A DNA stretch of 64,000 nt from Bacteroidales bacterium (GCA_015060965.1 SUXN01000008.1:1-64000), one strand, 5' to 3'. Positions 19,065 to 29,340 are shown, numbered from the stretch's first letter. Notes: a model not told the origin generated them from the sequence alone. Program-made: numbers and translations.

Positions 19065-19098
19065 GATAGCCGCAAGCATGCTTGCGGCTATCTTTTTT
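19065..19098 (+). terminator. Rho-independent terminator of the exbB-exbD unit
   Basis: 12-bp perfect stem GATAGCCGCAAG / CTTGCGGCTATC with a CATG loop, then six T's. Confidence 0.92.
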
Positions 19099-19146
19099 GT
19101 GTTAGTTGAGGCTCTGTTTGTCCTCTTTCATGTATAATAAACAACT

Positions 19147-19179
19147 CTCCCCGACTGTTCAAAGATGACAGTCGGGGAG
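19147..19179 (-). terminator. Terminator of thyA-folA
   Basis: 12-bp perfect stem CTCCCCGACTGT / ACAGTCGGGGAG with a nine-base loop, 33 bases after the folA stop, followed on the minus strand by a moderately T-rich stretch. Confidence 0.75.
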
Positions 19180-19212
19180 CGCTGTTTGTACGTATTGATT
19201 GAAATTATGTAT

Positions 19213-19710
19213 TCAGTCCTTGCGCCTTGAGTATGTGACGAATCTGTAACTATGGCTGTGCTTCTCGTCCGCAGGATGTGACTCCTCTTCGATGACCTCC
19301 CACTCACGTCTGTTGAATTCGGGAAAGAAGGCGTCGGCGTTGGCCGGCGTATCCATGACCTCTGTCAAGCAAAGATAGTCTGCCAATGGCATTGCAGCGC
19401 GGTAGAGTGTCTCTCCGCCGATGATGTAGACAATGTCCTCGTTGTTGCAGTTGGCCAAGGCCTCTTCGAGCGAACTGAATGTCTCTGTGCCGGGGAACGA
19501 ACTCTCCTTGCGGGAGAGGACAATGTTCCTGCGGTTTGGCAGAGCGCCTTTGGGTAACGAGCGGAAAGTGTTGCTGCCCATGATGATTGTATGTCCTGTC
19601 GTCAACTCTTTAAAGCGCTTCAGGTCGTTCGGGAGCCAGTAGATGAGCTTGTTCCCGAATCCGATGGCGTTGTTCTCGGCTATTGCCGCAATGAGTGCTA
19701 TCTTCTGCAT
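19213..19710 (-). CDS. folA: Dihydrofolate reductase
   Basis: NADPH-dependent reduction of dihydrofolate, the product of ThyA. 165 residues with AAIAENNAIGFGNKL at the N-terminus, the substrate Asp in WLPNDLKRFKELT, GHTIIMGSNTFRSLP, IVLSR and YIIGGETLY. It begins nine bases after thyA, and the two form a compact thymidylate-cycle operon. Confidence 0.96.
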   Translation of the reverse strand: MQKIALIAAIAENNAIGFGNKLIYWLPNDLKRFKELTTGHTIIMGSNTFRSLPKGALPNRRNIVLSRKESSFPGTETFSSLEEALANCNNEDIVYIIGGETLYRAAMPLADYLCLTEVMDTPANADAFFPEFNRREWEVIEEESHPADEKHSHSYRFVTYSRRKD

Positions 19711-19719
19711 AATCTGTAT

Positions 19720-20514
19720 TTATACGGCTACGACGCCCTTGATGTGCGGGTGTGCGTCGTAGTCCTCAAGTGAGAAATCTTCGAATTTGAATGAGAATAT
19801 ATCCTTGACATCGGGGTTTATAACCATTCTTGGCAACTTCTTCGGTTCGCGTGTGAGCTGTAGCCTTGCCTGCTCAAGGTGGTTCACATAAAGATGTGCG
19901 TCACCCAATGTGTGGATGAATTCTCCGGCCTTGAGACCTGTTACCTGTGCCATCATCTGCAGTAGCAGTGCGTATGATGCGATGTTGAAAGGTACGCCAA
20001 GGAAACAGTCTGCGCTGCGCTGGTAGAGCTGAAGGCTCAACTTGCCGTCGGCAACATAGAACTGGAACATGGCATGGCAAGGCGGCAGATTCATGTTCTT
20101 GATGTCGGCGACGTTCCATGCGTTGACAATGATGCGGCGTGAGTCGGGGTTGTTCTTTATGGTTTCTACAACTTCCTTTATCTGGTCGATATGCTCTCCG
20201 TCATATCCTGGCCATGAACGCCATTGGTAACCGTAGATGTGTCCCAAGTCGCCGTTTTCGTCAGCCCATTCGTTCCAGATCCTTACGCCGTTCTCCTGAA
20301 GGTACTTTACATTGGTGTCTCCGTTGAGGAACCACAGCAGTTCATGGATTATTGATTTGAGGTGCAGTTTCTTTGTTGTCAGGCAGGGGAAACCGTCCTC
20401 AAGGTTAAAACGCATCTGATGGCCAAAGACGCTTATGGTGCCTGTGCCTGTCCTGTCATCTTTTCTTGTACCCTCGGTGAGGATTCTGTCGAGCAAATCC
20501 AGATATTGTTTCAT
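19720..20514 (-). CDS. thyA: Thymidylate synthase
   Basis: Converts dUMP to dTMP using methylenetetrahydrofolate. 264 residues, the usual length. The catalytic Cys is in [12 protein letters not shown], and [23 protein letters not shown] and the [16 protein letters not shown] loop are present. It heads the thyA-folA unit; FolA recycles the dihydrofolate that ThyA produces. Confidence 0.97.
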   Translation of the reverse strand: MKQYLDLLDRILTEGTRKDDRTGTGTISVFGHQMRFNLEDGFPCLTTKKLHLKSIIHELLWFLNGDTNVKYLQENGVRIWNEWADENGDLGHIYGYQWRSWPGYDGEHIDQIKEVVETIKNNPDSRRIIVNAWNVADIKNMNLPPCHAMFQFYVADGKLSLQLYQRSADCFLGVPFNIASYALLLQMMAQVTGLKAGEFIHTLGDAHLYVNHLEQARLQLTREPKKLPRMVINPDVKDIFSFKFEDFSLEDYDAHPHIKGVVAV

Positions 20515-20546
20515 TTTGATAATTGTTTCTTGATTCTTTTGTTTTG

Positions 20547-20554
20547 CGAAGATA
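20547..20554 (-). promoter_or_regulatory. Probable -7 box for thyA (TTCG variant)
   Basis: Minus strand TATCTTCG, identical to the octamer before ilvE, 33 bases before the thyA ATG. Confidence 0.5.
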
Positions 20555-20674
20555 CAATATTTATGGCGAAAAGTGAAATATGGGGCTGTATAAAATGTTC
20601 ATTCTGTAAGGTTAAAATTGTTTATAAAATTTAATATTATATACAAGAATAAGCCCGTTGTAGTATATTTTTCT

Positions 20675-20682
20675 TATCTTTG
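20675..20682 (+). promoter_or_regulatory. -7 box for the rRNA methyltransferase unit
   Basis: TATCTTTG, a consensus match, about 136 bases before the ATG at 20818. Transcription would start inside the first copy of the 25-nt direct repeat described next, giving a long leader. Confidence 0.65.
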
Positions 20683-20784
20683 CAGTAAACTGCGAAAACA
20701 GACTGCACTCGCTGTGAAATTATAAACAAAGTTTATATTTCGCTCGTTTGTGACTGTCATTGCAGTAAACTGCGAAAACAGACT
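20680..20784 (+). repeat. 25-nt direct repeat at 80-nt spacing with a central inverted repeat
   Basis: Two exact 25-nt copies at 20680-20704 and 20760-20784, starting TTGCAGTAAACTGC and ending GAAAACAGACT. Each copy contains the small palindrome GCAGT-AA-ACTGC. Between them lies TATAAAC-AAA-GTTTATA (20721-20737), flanked by GAAA and TTTC. It fills most of the leader of the methyltransferase gene. Function unknown. Confidence 0.85.
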
Positions 20785-20817
20785 ATGCCGGAGTTTCTCT
20801 GTGTGCGATAGGGGAGT

Positions 20818-22173
20818 ATGGAACTTAATGATAAGTTTGTAGAGAGGACGCGGGTGCTCTTCGGTGAGGAGAGATACGGACGCTTTGTCCAGGCACTTGA
20901 AAAGGAGCCTGTTGTCAGCGTACGTGTCAACGAGAGAAAGATGGTGCCAGACCCTTCGCTGAGCGTGGTCCCTTGGGCCGGTTCAGGACGTTATCTTGAG
21001 TCGCGTCCGGTATTTACGGCCGACCCGCTTTTCCATGCGGGCTGCTACTATGTGCAGGAGGCTTCGTCAATGTTCATCGAGCAGGTTGTAAGGCAATATG
21101 TCGACAGCCCTGTCCGCGCTTTGGATCTCTGTGCTGCTCCAGGCGGCAAATCAACACATCTGCTGTCATTGCTTCCGCGGGGCAGTATGTTGGTGTCGAA
21201 TGAACCAATGCCGTTGCGTGCGCAGGTGCTTGCCGAGAATGTGACGAAGTGGGGCTATGCCTCGTCGGTGGTGACAAAGAATGAACCGGCCGACTTCGCT
21301 CCGTTCCGCAACTTCTTTGACTTTGTGCTGGTGGATGCGCCATGCTCGGGTGAAGGGATGTTCCGCAAGGATTCCTTTGCGGTTGAGCAGTGGAGTGTCT
21401 CCAACGTAGAACAGTGCGCGAAGAGGCAACGTGATATTGTCGCAGATGTTTGGGAATCATTGCGCCCCGGTGGTCTGATGGTCTACAGTACCTGTACTTT
21501 CAACCGTGAGGAGAATGAGGATTGCGTGGAGTGGATTGCGAGTGGACTCGGTGCTGAAATCCTTGAGGTGAAGGTTCCCGATGAGTGGAACATAACAGGT
21601 TCTCTCACCACTGAGGGGCTTCCGGTATACCGCTTCATTCCTGGGTATACATCGGGTGAAGGACTTTTCATGGCGGTGTTGAGGAAGGATGGTTCTACAG
21701 CTGTGGCGCAACCACGGTTGCCGCGTTTCCAGCAGGCACCGGCAAAGATAAAGGGCGAGGTCGCAAAGTGGATAGCGGGGCCGGAAAGGTTTGATTTTGT
21801 AATGCAGGGTGACACGGTTGTCGCAATGCCTAAAGAGCATACGGCAGCAATGCTTTCCTTGCAGCAGAAGTTGAGAGTGCTGCATGCGGCTTTGCCGCTT
21901 GCCGAGGTCAAGAACGGCAAACTGTTGCCCTCGCATGCATTGGCAATGAGCACAGAACTGGATGCTTCGGCATTCAACACTGTGGAACTTGAACGCGAGA
22001 AGGCGCTTGCCTATCTGCACCGCGAAGCTTTGCTTTTTGCTGATGCACCGATAGGGCACTTGTTGTTGATGTATAAGGGGACGCCTGTCGGTTTTGTGAA
22101 GAATATCGGAAACAGGGCAAATAACCTGTATCCGGCAGAATGGAGAATACGCAAGAATCCGTTGGAATTATAA
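20818..22173 (+). CDS. NOL1/NOP2/Sun-family rRNA cytosine-C5 methyltransferase (RsmF-like)
   Basis: SAM-dependent m5C methyltransferase acting on rRNA. The catalytic domain has CYYVQEASSMF, the SAM motif LDLCAAPGGKSTHL (about residue 101-114), the first conserved Cys in VDAPCSGEGMF and the nucleophile region YSTCTFNREENE. The C-terminal 170 residues resemble the RsmF/YebU RNA-binding extension. Length 451. The exact target base cannot be assigned from sequence. It leads a + unit with dsbD 16 bases downstream and has the unusual repeated leader. Confidence 0.9.
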   Translation: MELNDKFVERTRVLFGEERYGRFVQALEKEPVVSVRVNERKMVPDPSLSVVPWAGSGRYLESRPVFTADPLFHAGCYYVQEASSMFIEQVVRQYVDSPVRALDLCAAPGGKSTHLLSLLPRGSMLVSNEPMPLRAQVLAENVTKWGYASSVVTKNEPADFAPFRNFFDFVLVDAPCSGEGMFRKDSFAVEQWSVSNVEQCAKRQRDIVADVWESLRPGGLMVYSTCTFNREENEDCVEWIASGLGAEILEVKVPDEWNITGSLTTEGLPVYRFIPGYTSGEGLFMAVLRKDGSTAVAQPRLPRFQQAPAKIKGEVAKWIAGPERFDFVMQGDTVVAMPKEHTAAMLSLQQKLRVLHAALPLAEVKNGKLLPSHALAMSTELDASAFNTVELEREKALAYLHREALLFADAPIGHLLLMYKGTPVGFVKNIGNRANNLYPAEWRIRKNPLEL

Positions 22174-22189
22174 ATAAATTTATATAGAA

Positions 22190-24334
22190 ATGAAGAAACT
22201 GTTTTTATCGTTGATGATGCTGGTGTCGGTCCTTCAGGCCGCAGCACAGTTCGGTGGTTTTGACCCCGTATCTATGGAAGAGGTTGTAACCATCAAGGGC
22301 AATGAGGGTACAATCGAGTTTGAGGCCTACATTGACAATGGCTATCACCTCTATTCTACAAATGTACCCAAGGGTGGCCCTATGCCTTTGAGCGTGAAAT
22401 ACCTCAAGGTTGAAGGTGCCGAGATCGTAGGCGACCTTATTGCCGGTGAAGGTGCAAAGACCGAGTATGACTCTACATTCGAGATGGATGTGACATTCTA
22501 TGACGAGTCTGCTCTATTCACACAGAAATTTAAACTTACAGGTGGTGATTACCGCATTGAGGGCGTTGTCAGCTATCAGTCTTGTGGCGAGGGCCAGTGC
22601 TATGTGGGCCGTTATGATTTTGAGATTACCGGAACAAGTGAAGTGCCCCAACAGAAACTGCAGACAACGGAGGTGAAAGTTGAAGCCCCTGTCGCTCCAA
22701 AGGTGACAGCTCCTGCAGTGGAGAAACCGCAGGAGGTGAAGGCTGATGACAAGGCCAATAACGAGGAACCTAAGGCTGCTGACAATTCAGTTGAAGAGGG
22801 TTCTGATGATGCAGACCCTCTCCCTGCCGAAGAGGCTCCTGCAAAAGAGGCCGAAAGTGCTGAAACAGCTGCGCTTGACAAGGACTCAAAGGAGTATCAT
22901 TGGAGAAGCGTGATCAGTGAACTTAACGAGCTCGGAACCGAGAGCAGTTCGTCTTTGTGGCTCATATTCATCCTTGGTTTCGGTGCCGGTCTTGTTGCTC
23001 TGCTCACACCTTGTGTATGGCCAATCATCCCGATGACAGTGAGCTTCTTCCTGAAGCGCTCAAAAGACCGTTCAAAGGCAATACGTGAGGCTGTCATCTA
23101 CGGTGCATCAATCGTGGTCATCTATCTGCTTTTGGGTATTTGTGTGACACTTATTTTCGGTGCAGGAGCATTGAATGCCCTCTCTACAAGCGCGGTGTTC
23201 AATATCTTCTTCTTCCTGATGCTTGTCGCTTTCGGTGCATCGTTCCTCGGTGGCTTTGAGCTTACATTGCCATCTTCTTGGACAAACAAGGTTGACGAGA
23301 AGGCCGGCAGCACAACAGGTCTCTTGAGTATATTCCTTATGGCCTTTACACTTGTACTTGTGTCATTCTCATGTACAGGTCCTATCATCGGCTTCATGCT
23401 CGTTTCTGTTGCCGATTCAGGTGAGATCCTTGCTCCTTCTATCGGTATGCTCGGTTTTGCGCTCGCTTTGGCCTTGCCTTTCACACTCTTTGCATTGTTC
23501 CCATCGCTCCTGAAGCAGACACCACGTTCAGGTAGCTGGATGAATACAATCAAGGTTGTCCTCGGTTTCATCGAACTGGCATTCTCACTCAAGTTCCTCT
23601 CTGTTGCAGACCTTGCATACGGTTGGGGCATACTCGACCGTGAGACATTCCTCGCTTTGTGGATTGCATTGTTCATGATTCTGGGTCTCTATCTGCTCAA
23701 TATCATCCGCTTCCCGCACGACGATGAGAGCGACGGCAAGACCTCTGTCCCCGGTTTTTTTGCAGGACTTGTTACTATTGCGTTCGCAATATATATGATA
23801 CCAGGTCTCTGGGGTGCACCATGTAAGGCTATCAGTGCATTCGCACCACCAATGAAGACCCAGGACTTCAGCTTGTATGACAATGAGTTCCACCCTCATA
23901 CAGATGACTTCGATACAGCATTGCAGATGAGTGCAGCATCGGGCAAGCCAATCATGATTGACTTTACCGGTCACGGCTGTGTGAACTGCCGCGAGATGGA
24001 GGCTGCTGTGTGGAGCGACGACCGCGTAATCGAGACAATGCGCGAGGATTACATTGTTGCATCACTCTATGTGGATGACAAGACGGAACTTGAGCGTCCG
24101 TTCCAGGTAGAGGGTGAGAACGGCAAGAAGATCTGGATTACAACAGTAGGTGAAAAGTGGACCTATCTGCAGAACTTCAAGTTCGGCGGTAGCGCACAGC
24201 CGTTCTACGTGATTGTGGACGGTCACGGCGATCCTCTTGCTTCTCCGTACAGCTACAATCCTGACGTAGATGCGTATATACGTTTCCTTGAGGGCGGTCT
24301 TGACAGCTACGAAGAGAGAAATTCAAAAGAATAG
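22190..24334 (+). CDS. dsbD: Thiol:disulfide interchange protein DsbD
   Basis: Carries electrons from cytoplasmic thioredoxin across the inner membrane to periplasmic proteins. A signal peptide (1-19, ending AAAQ) is followed by an N-terminal domain with CGEGQC (Cys near 131 and 136), an acidic Ala/Glu/Pro linker (about 165-230), eight-span core with LLTPCVWP (near 277) and SFSCTGPI (near 394), and a C-terminal thioredoxin-like domain with GHGCVNC (near 597-600). All three redox pairs are present. Length 714. Confidence 0.95.
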   Translation: MKKLFLSLMMLVSVLQAAAQFGGFDPVSMEEVVTIKGNEGTIEFEAYIDNGYHLYSTNVPKGGPMPLSVKYLKVEGAEIVGDLIAGEGAKTEYDSTFEMDVTFYDESALFTQKFKLTGGDYRIEGVVSYQSCGEGQCYVGRYDFEITGTSEVPQQKLQTTEVKVEAPVAPKVTAPAVEKPQEVKADDKANNEEPKAADNSVEEGSDDADPLPAEEAPAKEAESAETAALDKDSKEYHWRSVISELNELGTESSSSLWLIFILGFGAGLVALLTPCVWPIIPMTVSFFLKRSKDRSKAIREAVIYGASIVVIYLLLGICVTLIFGAGALNALSTSAVFNIFFFLMLVAFGASFLGGFELTLPSSWTNKVDEKAGSTTGLLSIFLMAFTLVLVSFSCTGPIIGFMLVSVADSGEILAPSIGMLGFALALALPFTLFALFPSLLKQTPRSGSWMNTIKVVLGFIELAFSLKFLSVADLAYGWGILDRETFLALWIALFMILGLYLLNIIRFPHDDESDGKTSVPGFFAGLVTIAFAIYMIPGLWGAPCKAISAFAPPMKTQDFSLYDNEFHPHTDDFDTALQMSAASGKPIMIDFTGHGCVNCREMEAAVWSDDRVIETMREDYIVASLYVDDKTELERPFQVEGENGKKIWITTVGEKWTYLQNFKFGGSAQPFYVIVDGHGDPLASPYSYNPDVDAYIRFLEGGLDSYEERNSKE

Positions 24335-24343
24335 ATGAACCAA

Positions 24344-24367
24344 CCCGGCAGGCATAAGCCTGTCGGG
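24344..24367 (+). terminator. Hairpin after dsbD, weak terminator or attenuator
   Basis: 10-bp stem CCCGGCAGGC / GCCTGTCGGG with an ATAA loop, but no T run follows, so partial read-through into the GH3-family gene is likely. Confidence 0.5.
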
Positions 24368-24390
24368 CTTACATATAAAATGAGTTGGGT

Positions 24391-25899
24391 ATGAATCTGA
24401 CACCATTCATGAAACCTGTGTTTAACCACAGGGTCAAAAAGATTGCAAAGTATGCAACGGATGCCGAGAGTATACAGCGTTCTGTGTTGCAGCGTCTTGT
24501 AAACAGCGCCGCAGGTACAGAGTGGGGTATAAGGCACCGGTATGCCGATATAAAGAACTACGAGGCGTTTGCAAAGTCGGTTGGAGTGCAGGATTATGAG
24601 ACCCTGAAAGGCTACATAGACCGAATGCGTCAGGGCGAGAAGGATGTGCTTTGGAAAGGACGTTGCCAGTGGTATGCAAAGTCTTCAGGTACAACCAATG
24701 ACAAGAGCAAGTTCATTCCCGTTACACCGCAAGGATTGCAGAATGCCCACTATAAGGGCGGTTTCGATGTTGTGGCGCAATATGTCGCAAACAACCCTAC
24801 AAGCCGTATCTTCTCGGGCAAGGGACTTATCCTCGGCGGTAGCCATGCTCCGAATTACAATCTGCCCGGTAGCCTTGTGGGCGACCTCAGTGCAATCCTT
24901 ATCGAGAACTGCAGCCCATTCGTGAACATGATGCGTGTTCCTGGAAAAGACATTGCTCTGTTGAGTGATTTCGAGGAGAAGATGGACCGCATAGCACGTG
25001 CTACAAGCAATGTGAATGTGACAAACCTCTCGGGTGTCCCTTCATGGATGATGGCTGTGCTCAAGCATATGCTTGATATTACAGGCAAGAAAGGTGTCGA
25101 GGAGTTGTGGCCCAATCTTGAGGTCTTCTTCCACGGCGGAGTGGCGTTTACTCCTTACCGTGAGCAGTACAAGCAGATAATCCGTAAGGACGACATGAAG
25201 TACATGGAGACATACAATGCCAGCGAGGGATTCTTCGGAATACAGAATGACCCGACTGACCCTGCAATGCTGCTCATGATTGACTATGATATCTTCTATG
25301 AGTTCATACCTTTTGATGAGTTTGACTCGCCTAATCCGCGTGTACTTCCTCTTTGGGAGGTTGAGGTCGGCAAGAATTATGCAATGCTTATCTCAACATC
25401 GTGCGGCCTGTGGCGTTATATGATAGGTGATACAGTGCGCTTTACAAGCAAGGACCCATACAAGATTGTGATTTCGGGCCGTACAAAGCATTTCATCAAT
25501 GCCTTCGGCGAGGAACTTGTTGTGGACAATGCCGAGAAGGGTCTGCAGAAGGCCTGTGAGGAGACCGGCGCTATGGTCCTTGAGTATACCGCAGCTCCGG
25601 TGTTCATGGACAGCAATGCGCATTGCCGTCACCAGTGGCTTATAGAGTTTGCCAAGGAACCGGCGTCAATAGAGAAGTTTGCCGAGATTCTTGACCTCTC
25701 CTTGCAGCAGATAAACTCCGACTATGAGGCCAAGCGTTACAAGAACAAGACAATGCAGCAGCTTGAGATTGTAGTTGCCCGTAAAGGACTTTTCAGTGAT
25801 TGGCTCAAGAGTAAGGGAAAGTTGGGTGGCCAGCATAAGGTTCCACGCCTCAGCAACAGTCGACAGTATATTGAGGAACTGATGAATATGAACAGATAA
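24391..25899 (+). CDS. GH3-family acyl-adenylate-forming enzyme
   Basis: A 502-residue protein of the GH3 auxin-responsive family, which in plants joins amino acids to acyl acids through an acyl-adenylate. Bacterial members have no agreed substrate. Seen here: the P-loop-like YAKSSGTTNDKSKFIPVT near residue 95, ETYNASEGFFG, SCGLWRYMIGDTVRF and ISGRTKHFINAFGEEL, matching the adenylate-forming motifs. The ATG at 24391 is preferred to a TTG two codons upstream. The downstream lipoprotein gene starts two bases after the stop. Confidence 0.9.
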   Translation: MNLTPFMKPVFNHRVKKIAKYATDAESIQRSVLQRLVNSAAGTEWGIRHRYADIKNYEAFAKSVGVQDYETLKGYIDRMRQGEKDVLWKGRCQWYAKSSGTTNDKSKFIPVTPQGLQNAHYKGGFDVVAQYVANNPTSRIFSGKGLILGGSHAPNYNLPGSLVGDLSAILIENCSPFVNMMRVPGKDIALLSDFEEKMDRIARATSNVNVTNLSGVPSWMMAVLKHMLDITGKKGVEELWPNLEVFFHGGVAFTPYREQYKQIIRKDDMKYMETYNASEGFFGIQNDPTDPAMLLMIDYDIFYEFIPFDEFDSPNPRVLPLWEVEVGKNYAMLISTSCGLWRYMIGDTVRFTSKDPYKIVISGRTKHFINAFGEELVVDNAEKGLQKACEETGAMVLEYTAAPVFMDSNAHCRHQWLIEFAKEPASIEKFAEILDLSLQQINSDYEAKRYKNKTMQQLEIVVARKGLFSDWLKSKGKLGGQHKVPRLSNSRQYIEELMNMNR

Positions 25900-25901
25900 G
25901 A

Positions 25902-27821
25902 ATGAGAATAAAGGATATTTTCTTATATGCACTTCTCCTTGTGTTGCCGGTGGCTTGTGCAAGCATCGGCAGCCCTGATGGCGGTCCCTATGACGAGGAG
26001 CCGCCTGTGCTTGTGAAATCCACTCCCGGCATCAATGCAACGGGTGTTGATAATGGAAAGGTCGAGATTGTGTTCGACGAGAATATCAGGTTGCAGAATG
26101 CTTTCGAGAAAGTAGTGGTCTCACCTCCGCAGATGCAGATGCCCGAGATACGTTATAATGGCAAGAAGGTGACTGTGGAACTCTTCGATTCACTGGTACC
26201 GAACACTACCTATTCAATTGATTTCGGTGATGCCATAGTGGATAACAACGAGGGTAACCCGTATGAGAATTTTGCTTATGTCTTCTCTACCGGTGATGTT
26301 GTTGACACTCTTGCGGTGTCGGGTACAGTGCTGAATGCCGAGGACCTTGAGCCTATAAAAGGCATTGTCGTGGGTCTGCATTCCTGTCTCGAGGACTCTG
26401 CTTTTACGAATAAGCCCTTTGAGCGTGTGTCACGTACCGACTCGCGCGGTCACTTTGCCATCAAGGGTATCGCACCGGGTAAATACAGGATATATGCACT
26501 TGCTGATGCCAACCAGAACTACCTGTTCGACCAGAAGAGCGAGAAGGTCGCCTTTATGGATACCTATGTATCGCCTTTCGCGACAGAGGCAATCCGACAG
26601 GATACAGTGTGGCGTGACAGCCTTACCATAGATACCATTATGGATGTGAAGTATACACGCTTCCAGCCCGATGACATTGTCCTGCGTGCCTTTGCCGAGG
26701 AGATGAATGTGCAGTATCTTGTGAAAAGTCCCCGTGCCGAGCATCATAAATTCATACTCTACTTTGCCGGGCCTAACGAAGAACTGCCTGTCGTTGAAGG
26801 TCTTGGCTTTGATTTTAGTGGCAATTATCTGCTTGAGTCCTCGGAAAAGATGGATACTTTGACCTATTGGCTCAAGGACTCAATGCTATACAGGAACGAC
26901 ACGCTCAAACTCTCTGTGAAATATAAGGTCCCTGATTCATTAGGAATTATGGTTGACCGAATTGATACCCTTAGCCTTGTTCCCAAGAAGAAGTGGGCAA
27001 AGGTTGTTGAACAGCAGCAAAAGATATTTGAGGAGGAAAAAAAGAAATTCCTGCGCAGTGAAAGCCGTAAAGAGGGGTATGACAAGGATAATCCTCCACA
27101 GTTTATCCCCAAAACAAAGGTCCTGCCGGTGAAATTCTCCGGAAACAGCACCATGGATGTGAACGGTGACTGCCGATTTGTCTTTGAGGAGCCTCTTGAG
27201 TGCGCCGATAGTTCGGCTTTACACGTTTTCCACATGGTCGACTCCACCTTGCTTCCTATGGAGTTCGTGTTCCGCCGCAGTGACAGGAGTATTAACGAAT
27301 ATGAACTTTTTGCTGAATGGCGCCCTGGCCAGAAATATAAGCTGGAGGTAGATTCTGCAGCTTTCAAGGGTATATATGGTGGAGTGTCCGAAAGCCTTAC
27401 GCGTGATATGCAGTTCCGTACATTAGAGGAGTATGCAGTGCTTTATCTTAATATCCCGGGTGTTGGAAACAATGCCATCGTGCAGCTCCTTTCTTCGGAT
27501 AAGATTGTGATGCAGGAACGTACTAAGGATAACCGATGTGCTTTCTACTTTATTAAGCCAGGCAAATATTTCCTGCGTCTCATACTCGATGAGAACAACA
27601 ACGGAAAATGGGATACGGGTTGTTTTGAGAAAGCCCTTCAGCCCGAAAAGGTGTATTACTATCCACATTCTCTCGATTTGAGGGCGTTGTTCGAGTATAC
27701 CCAGGACGATTGGGATATAAATGCTCCGCTCGACAAGCAGAAACCGCTTGAGATTACAAAGCAGAAGCCTGATAAGGAGCGCAAGAAGATGAACCGCAAT
27801 GCTACGCGCAAGTTCAAATGA
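25902..27821 (+). CDS. Lipoprotein with N-terminal Ig-like (Big_5) domain
   Basis: A 639-residue protein with a lipoprotein-type signal sequence (VLPVACASIG, Cys near residue 19). Residues about 30-130 match the bacterial Ig-like Big_5 fold (PPVLVKSTPGINATGVDNGKVEIVFDENI ... YVFSTGD). A carboxypeptidase-regulatory-like beta domain follows (VSGTVLNAEDLEPIKGIVVGL ... RTDSRGHFAIKGIAPGKYRIYALAD). The rest is beta-rich without a motif I know; a Lys/Glu-rich segment lies near 365-385 and the C-terminus is strongly basic. Probably periplasmic or outer-membrane anchored; conserved in Bacteroidetes, role unknown. Confidence 0.85.
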   Translation: MRIKDIFLYALLLVLPVACASIGSPDGGPYDEEPPVLVKSTPGINATGVDNGKVEIVFDENIRLQNAFEKVVVSPPQMQMPEIRYNGKKVTVELFDSLVPNTTYSIDFGDAIVDNNEGNPYENFAYVFSTGDVVDTLAVSGTVLNAEDLEPIKGIVVGLHSCLEDSAFTNKPFERVSRTDSRGHFAIKGIAPGKYRIYALADANQNYLFDQKSEKVAFMDTYVSPFATEAIRQDTVWRDSLTIDTIMDVKYTRFQPDDIVLRAFAEEMNVQYLVKSPRAEHHKFILYFAGPNEELPVVEGLGFDFSGNYLLESSEKMDTLTYWLKDSMLYRNDTLKLSVKYKVPDSLGIMVDRIDTLSLVPKKKWAKVVEQQQKIFEEEKKKFLRSESRKEGYDKDNPPQFIPKTKVLPVKFSGNSTMDVNGDCRFVFEEPLECADSSALHVFHMVDSTLLPMEFVFRRSDRSINEYELFAEWRPGQKYKLEVDSAAFKGIYGGVSESLTRDMQFRTLEEYAVLYLNIPGVGNNAIVQLLSSDKIVMQERTKDNRCAFYFIKPGKYFLRLILDENNNGKWDTGCFEKALQPEKVYYYPHSLDLRALFEYTQDDWDINAPLDKQKPLEITKQKPDKERKKMNRNATRKFK

Positions 27822-27860
27822 TAGTATTATTCAGTAATTTAAAAAACAGCTTCATATAAT

Positions 27861-29336
27861 ATGGAAAACAAGTTTATGATATACAACACTCTTTCTCGCA
27901 AGAAAGAGTTGTTCGAGCCTCTGCACGCACCCAATGTGGGACTTTATGTGTGCGGCCCCACAGTGTACGGCCCTGCTCATCTGGGCCACGCACGTCCTGC
28001 GATAACATTTGATGTGTTGTTCCGTTATCTGCAGAACCTCGGTTACAAAGTGCGTTACGTGCGTAACATAACTGATGTTGGTCACCTTGAGCATGATGCC
28101 GACGAGGGCGAGGACAAGATTGCAAAGAAGGCACGTCTGGAACAGATAGAACCGATGGAGGTAGTGCAGCAGTATACACTCCACTATCACAAGGTAATGG
28201 ATGCGCTGAATGTGCTCCCGCCAAGCATAGAACCTCATGCTTCGGGCCACATCATCGAGCAGATTGAGCTTGTGAAGGAGATACTTGACAACGGTTATGC
28301 TTACGAGAGCCAGGGCTCTGTTTACTTCGACGTTGCAAAGTACGACAAGGACCATAATTACGGTGTATTGTCGGGCCGCAACCTCGATGACGTGCTCAAC
28401 ACAACCCGCGAACTTGACGGTCAGCAGGAGAAACGTAATCCTGCGGACTTCGCACTCTGGAAGTGTGCACAGCCCGAGCATATCATGCGTTGGCCATCGC
28501 CATGGAGCGACGGTTTCCCCGGCTGGCACTGCGAGTGTACGGCAATGGGCCGCAAGTACCTCGGCGAGCAGTTCGACATCCACGGCGGTGGCATGGACCT
28601 TGTCTTTCCGCACCATGAGTGCGAGATTGCCCAGGGTATGGCAGCGATGGGCCATCACGTTGTAAAGTACTGGATGCACAACAACATGATTACCATCAAC
28701 GGTACAAAGATGGGTAAGTCTTTGGGTAACTTTATCACTCTTGATGAGTTCTTCAACGGTACACATAAGTTGCTTACACAGGCATACACCCCGATGACAA
28801 TCCGTTTCTTCATTCTCCAGGCCCACTACCGCAGCACCGTAGACTTCAGCAATGAGGCTCTGCAGGCAGCCGAGAAGGGCATGCAGCGTCTGCTCGAGGC
28901 GTACAAGACACTCTCGGGTCTTGCTGCGTCAGGTGAGACAACTGCCGATGTCAAGGAGTTGCGTAGCAAGTGCTACGATGCCATGAACGATGACATGAAT
29001 ACGGCGCAGGTTATCTCCCACCTGTTTGATGCATGCCGTGCCATCAACCAGATTGCCGACAAGAAGGCTGCCATCAGCGAAACTGATCTTGCAGAGCTGA
29101 AAGATACTTTCCGCCTCTTTGCTTTTGACATTTTGGGTCTCAAGGAGGAACGTGGTTCAGACAGTGGCCGTGAAGAGGCTTTCGGTAAGGTCGTTGACAT
29201 GCTCCTTCAGCAACGTCAGGTAGCCAAGGCCAATAAGGATTGGGCAACAAGCGACAAGATTCGTGATGAGCTTGCTGCGCTCGGTTTTGAAATCAAGGAC
29301 GGTAAGGATGGCTCAACCTGGAAACTTAACAGATAA
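27861..29336 (+). CDS. cysS: Cysteinyl-tRNA synthetase
   Basis: Class I synthetase charging tRNA-Cys, 491 residues. Zn ligands start with [19 protein letters not shown], which includes the HIGH-type [12 protein letters not shown] and HHECEIAQ supply the remaining ligands. The KMSKS loop reads KMGKSLGN. The ATG at 27861 yields a normal N-terminus. Confidence 0.97.
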   Translation: MENKFMIYNTLSRKKELFEPLHAPNVGLYVCGPTVYGPAHLGHARPAITFDVLFRYLQNLGYKVRYVRNITDVGHLEHDADEGEDKIAKKARLEQIEPMEVVQQYTLHYHKVMDALNVLPPSIEPHASGHIIEQIELVKEILDNGYAYESQGSVYFDVAKYDKDHNYGVLSGRNLDDVLNTTRELDGQQEKRNPADFALWKCAQPEHIMRWPSPWSDGFPGWHCECTAMGRKYLGEQFDIHGGGMDLVFPHHECEIAQGMAAMGHHVVKYWMHNNMITINGTKMGKSLGNFITLDEFFNGTHKLLTQAYTPMTIRFFILQAHYRSTVDFSNEALQAAEKGMQRLLEAYKTLSGLAASGETTADVKELRSKCYDAMNDDMNTAQVISHLFDACRAINQIADKKAAISETDLAELKDTFRLFAFDILGLKEERGSDSGREEAFGKVVDMLLQQRQVAKANKDWATSDKIRDELAALGFEIKDGKDGSTWKLNR

Positions 29337-29340
29337 GGGT

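Noticed and set aside
24344..24367. Full terminator after dsbD
   Set aside because: Good stem but no T run; kept only as a weak hairpin.
27852..28826. 324-codon minus frame
   Set aside because: Lies entirely opposite cysS, whose HLGH and KMGKS motifs are intact.
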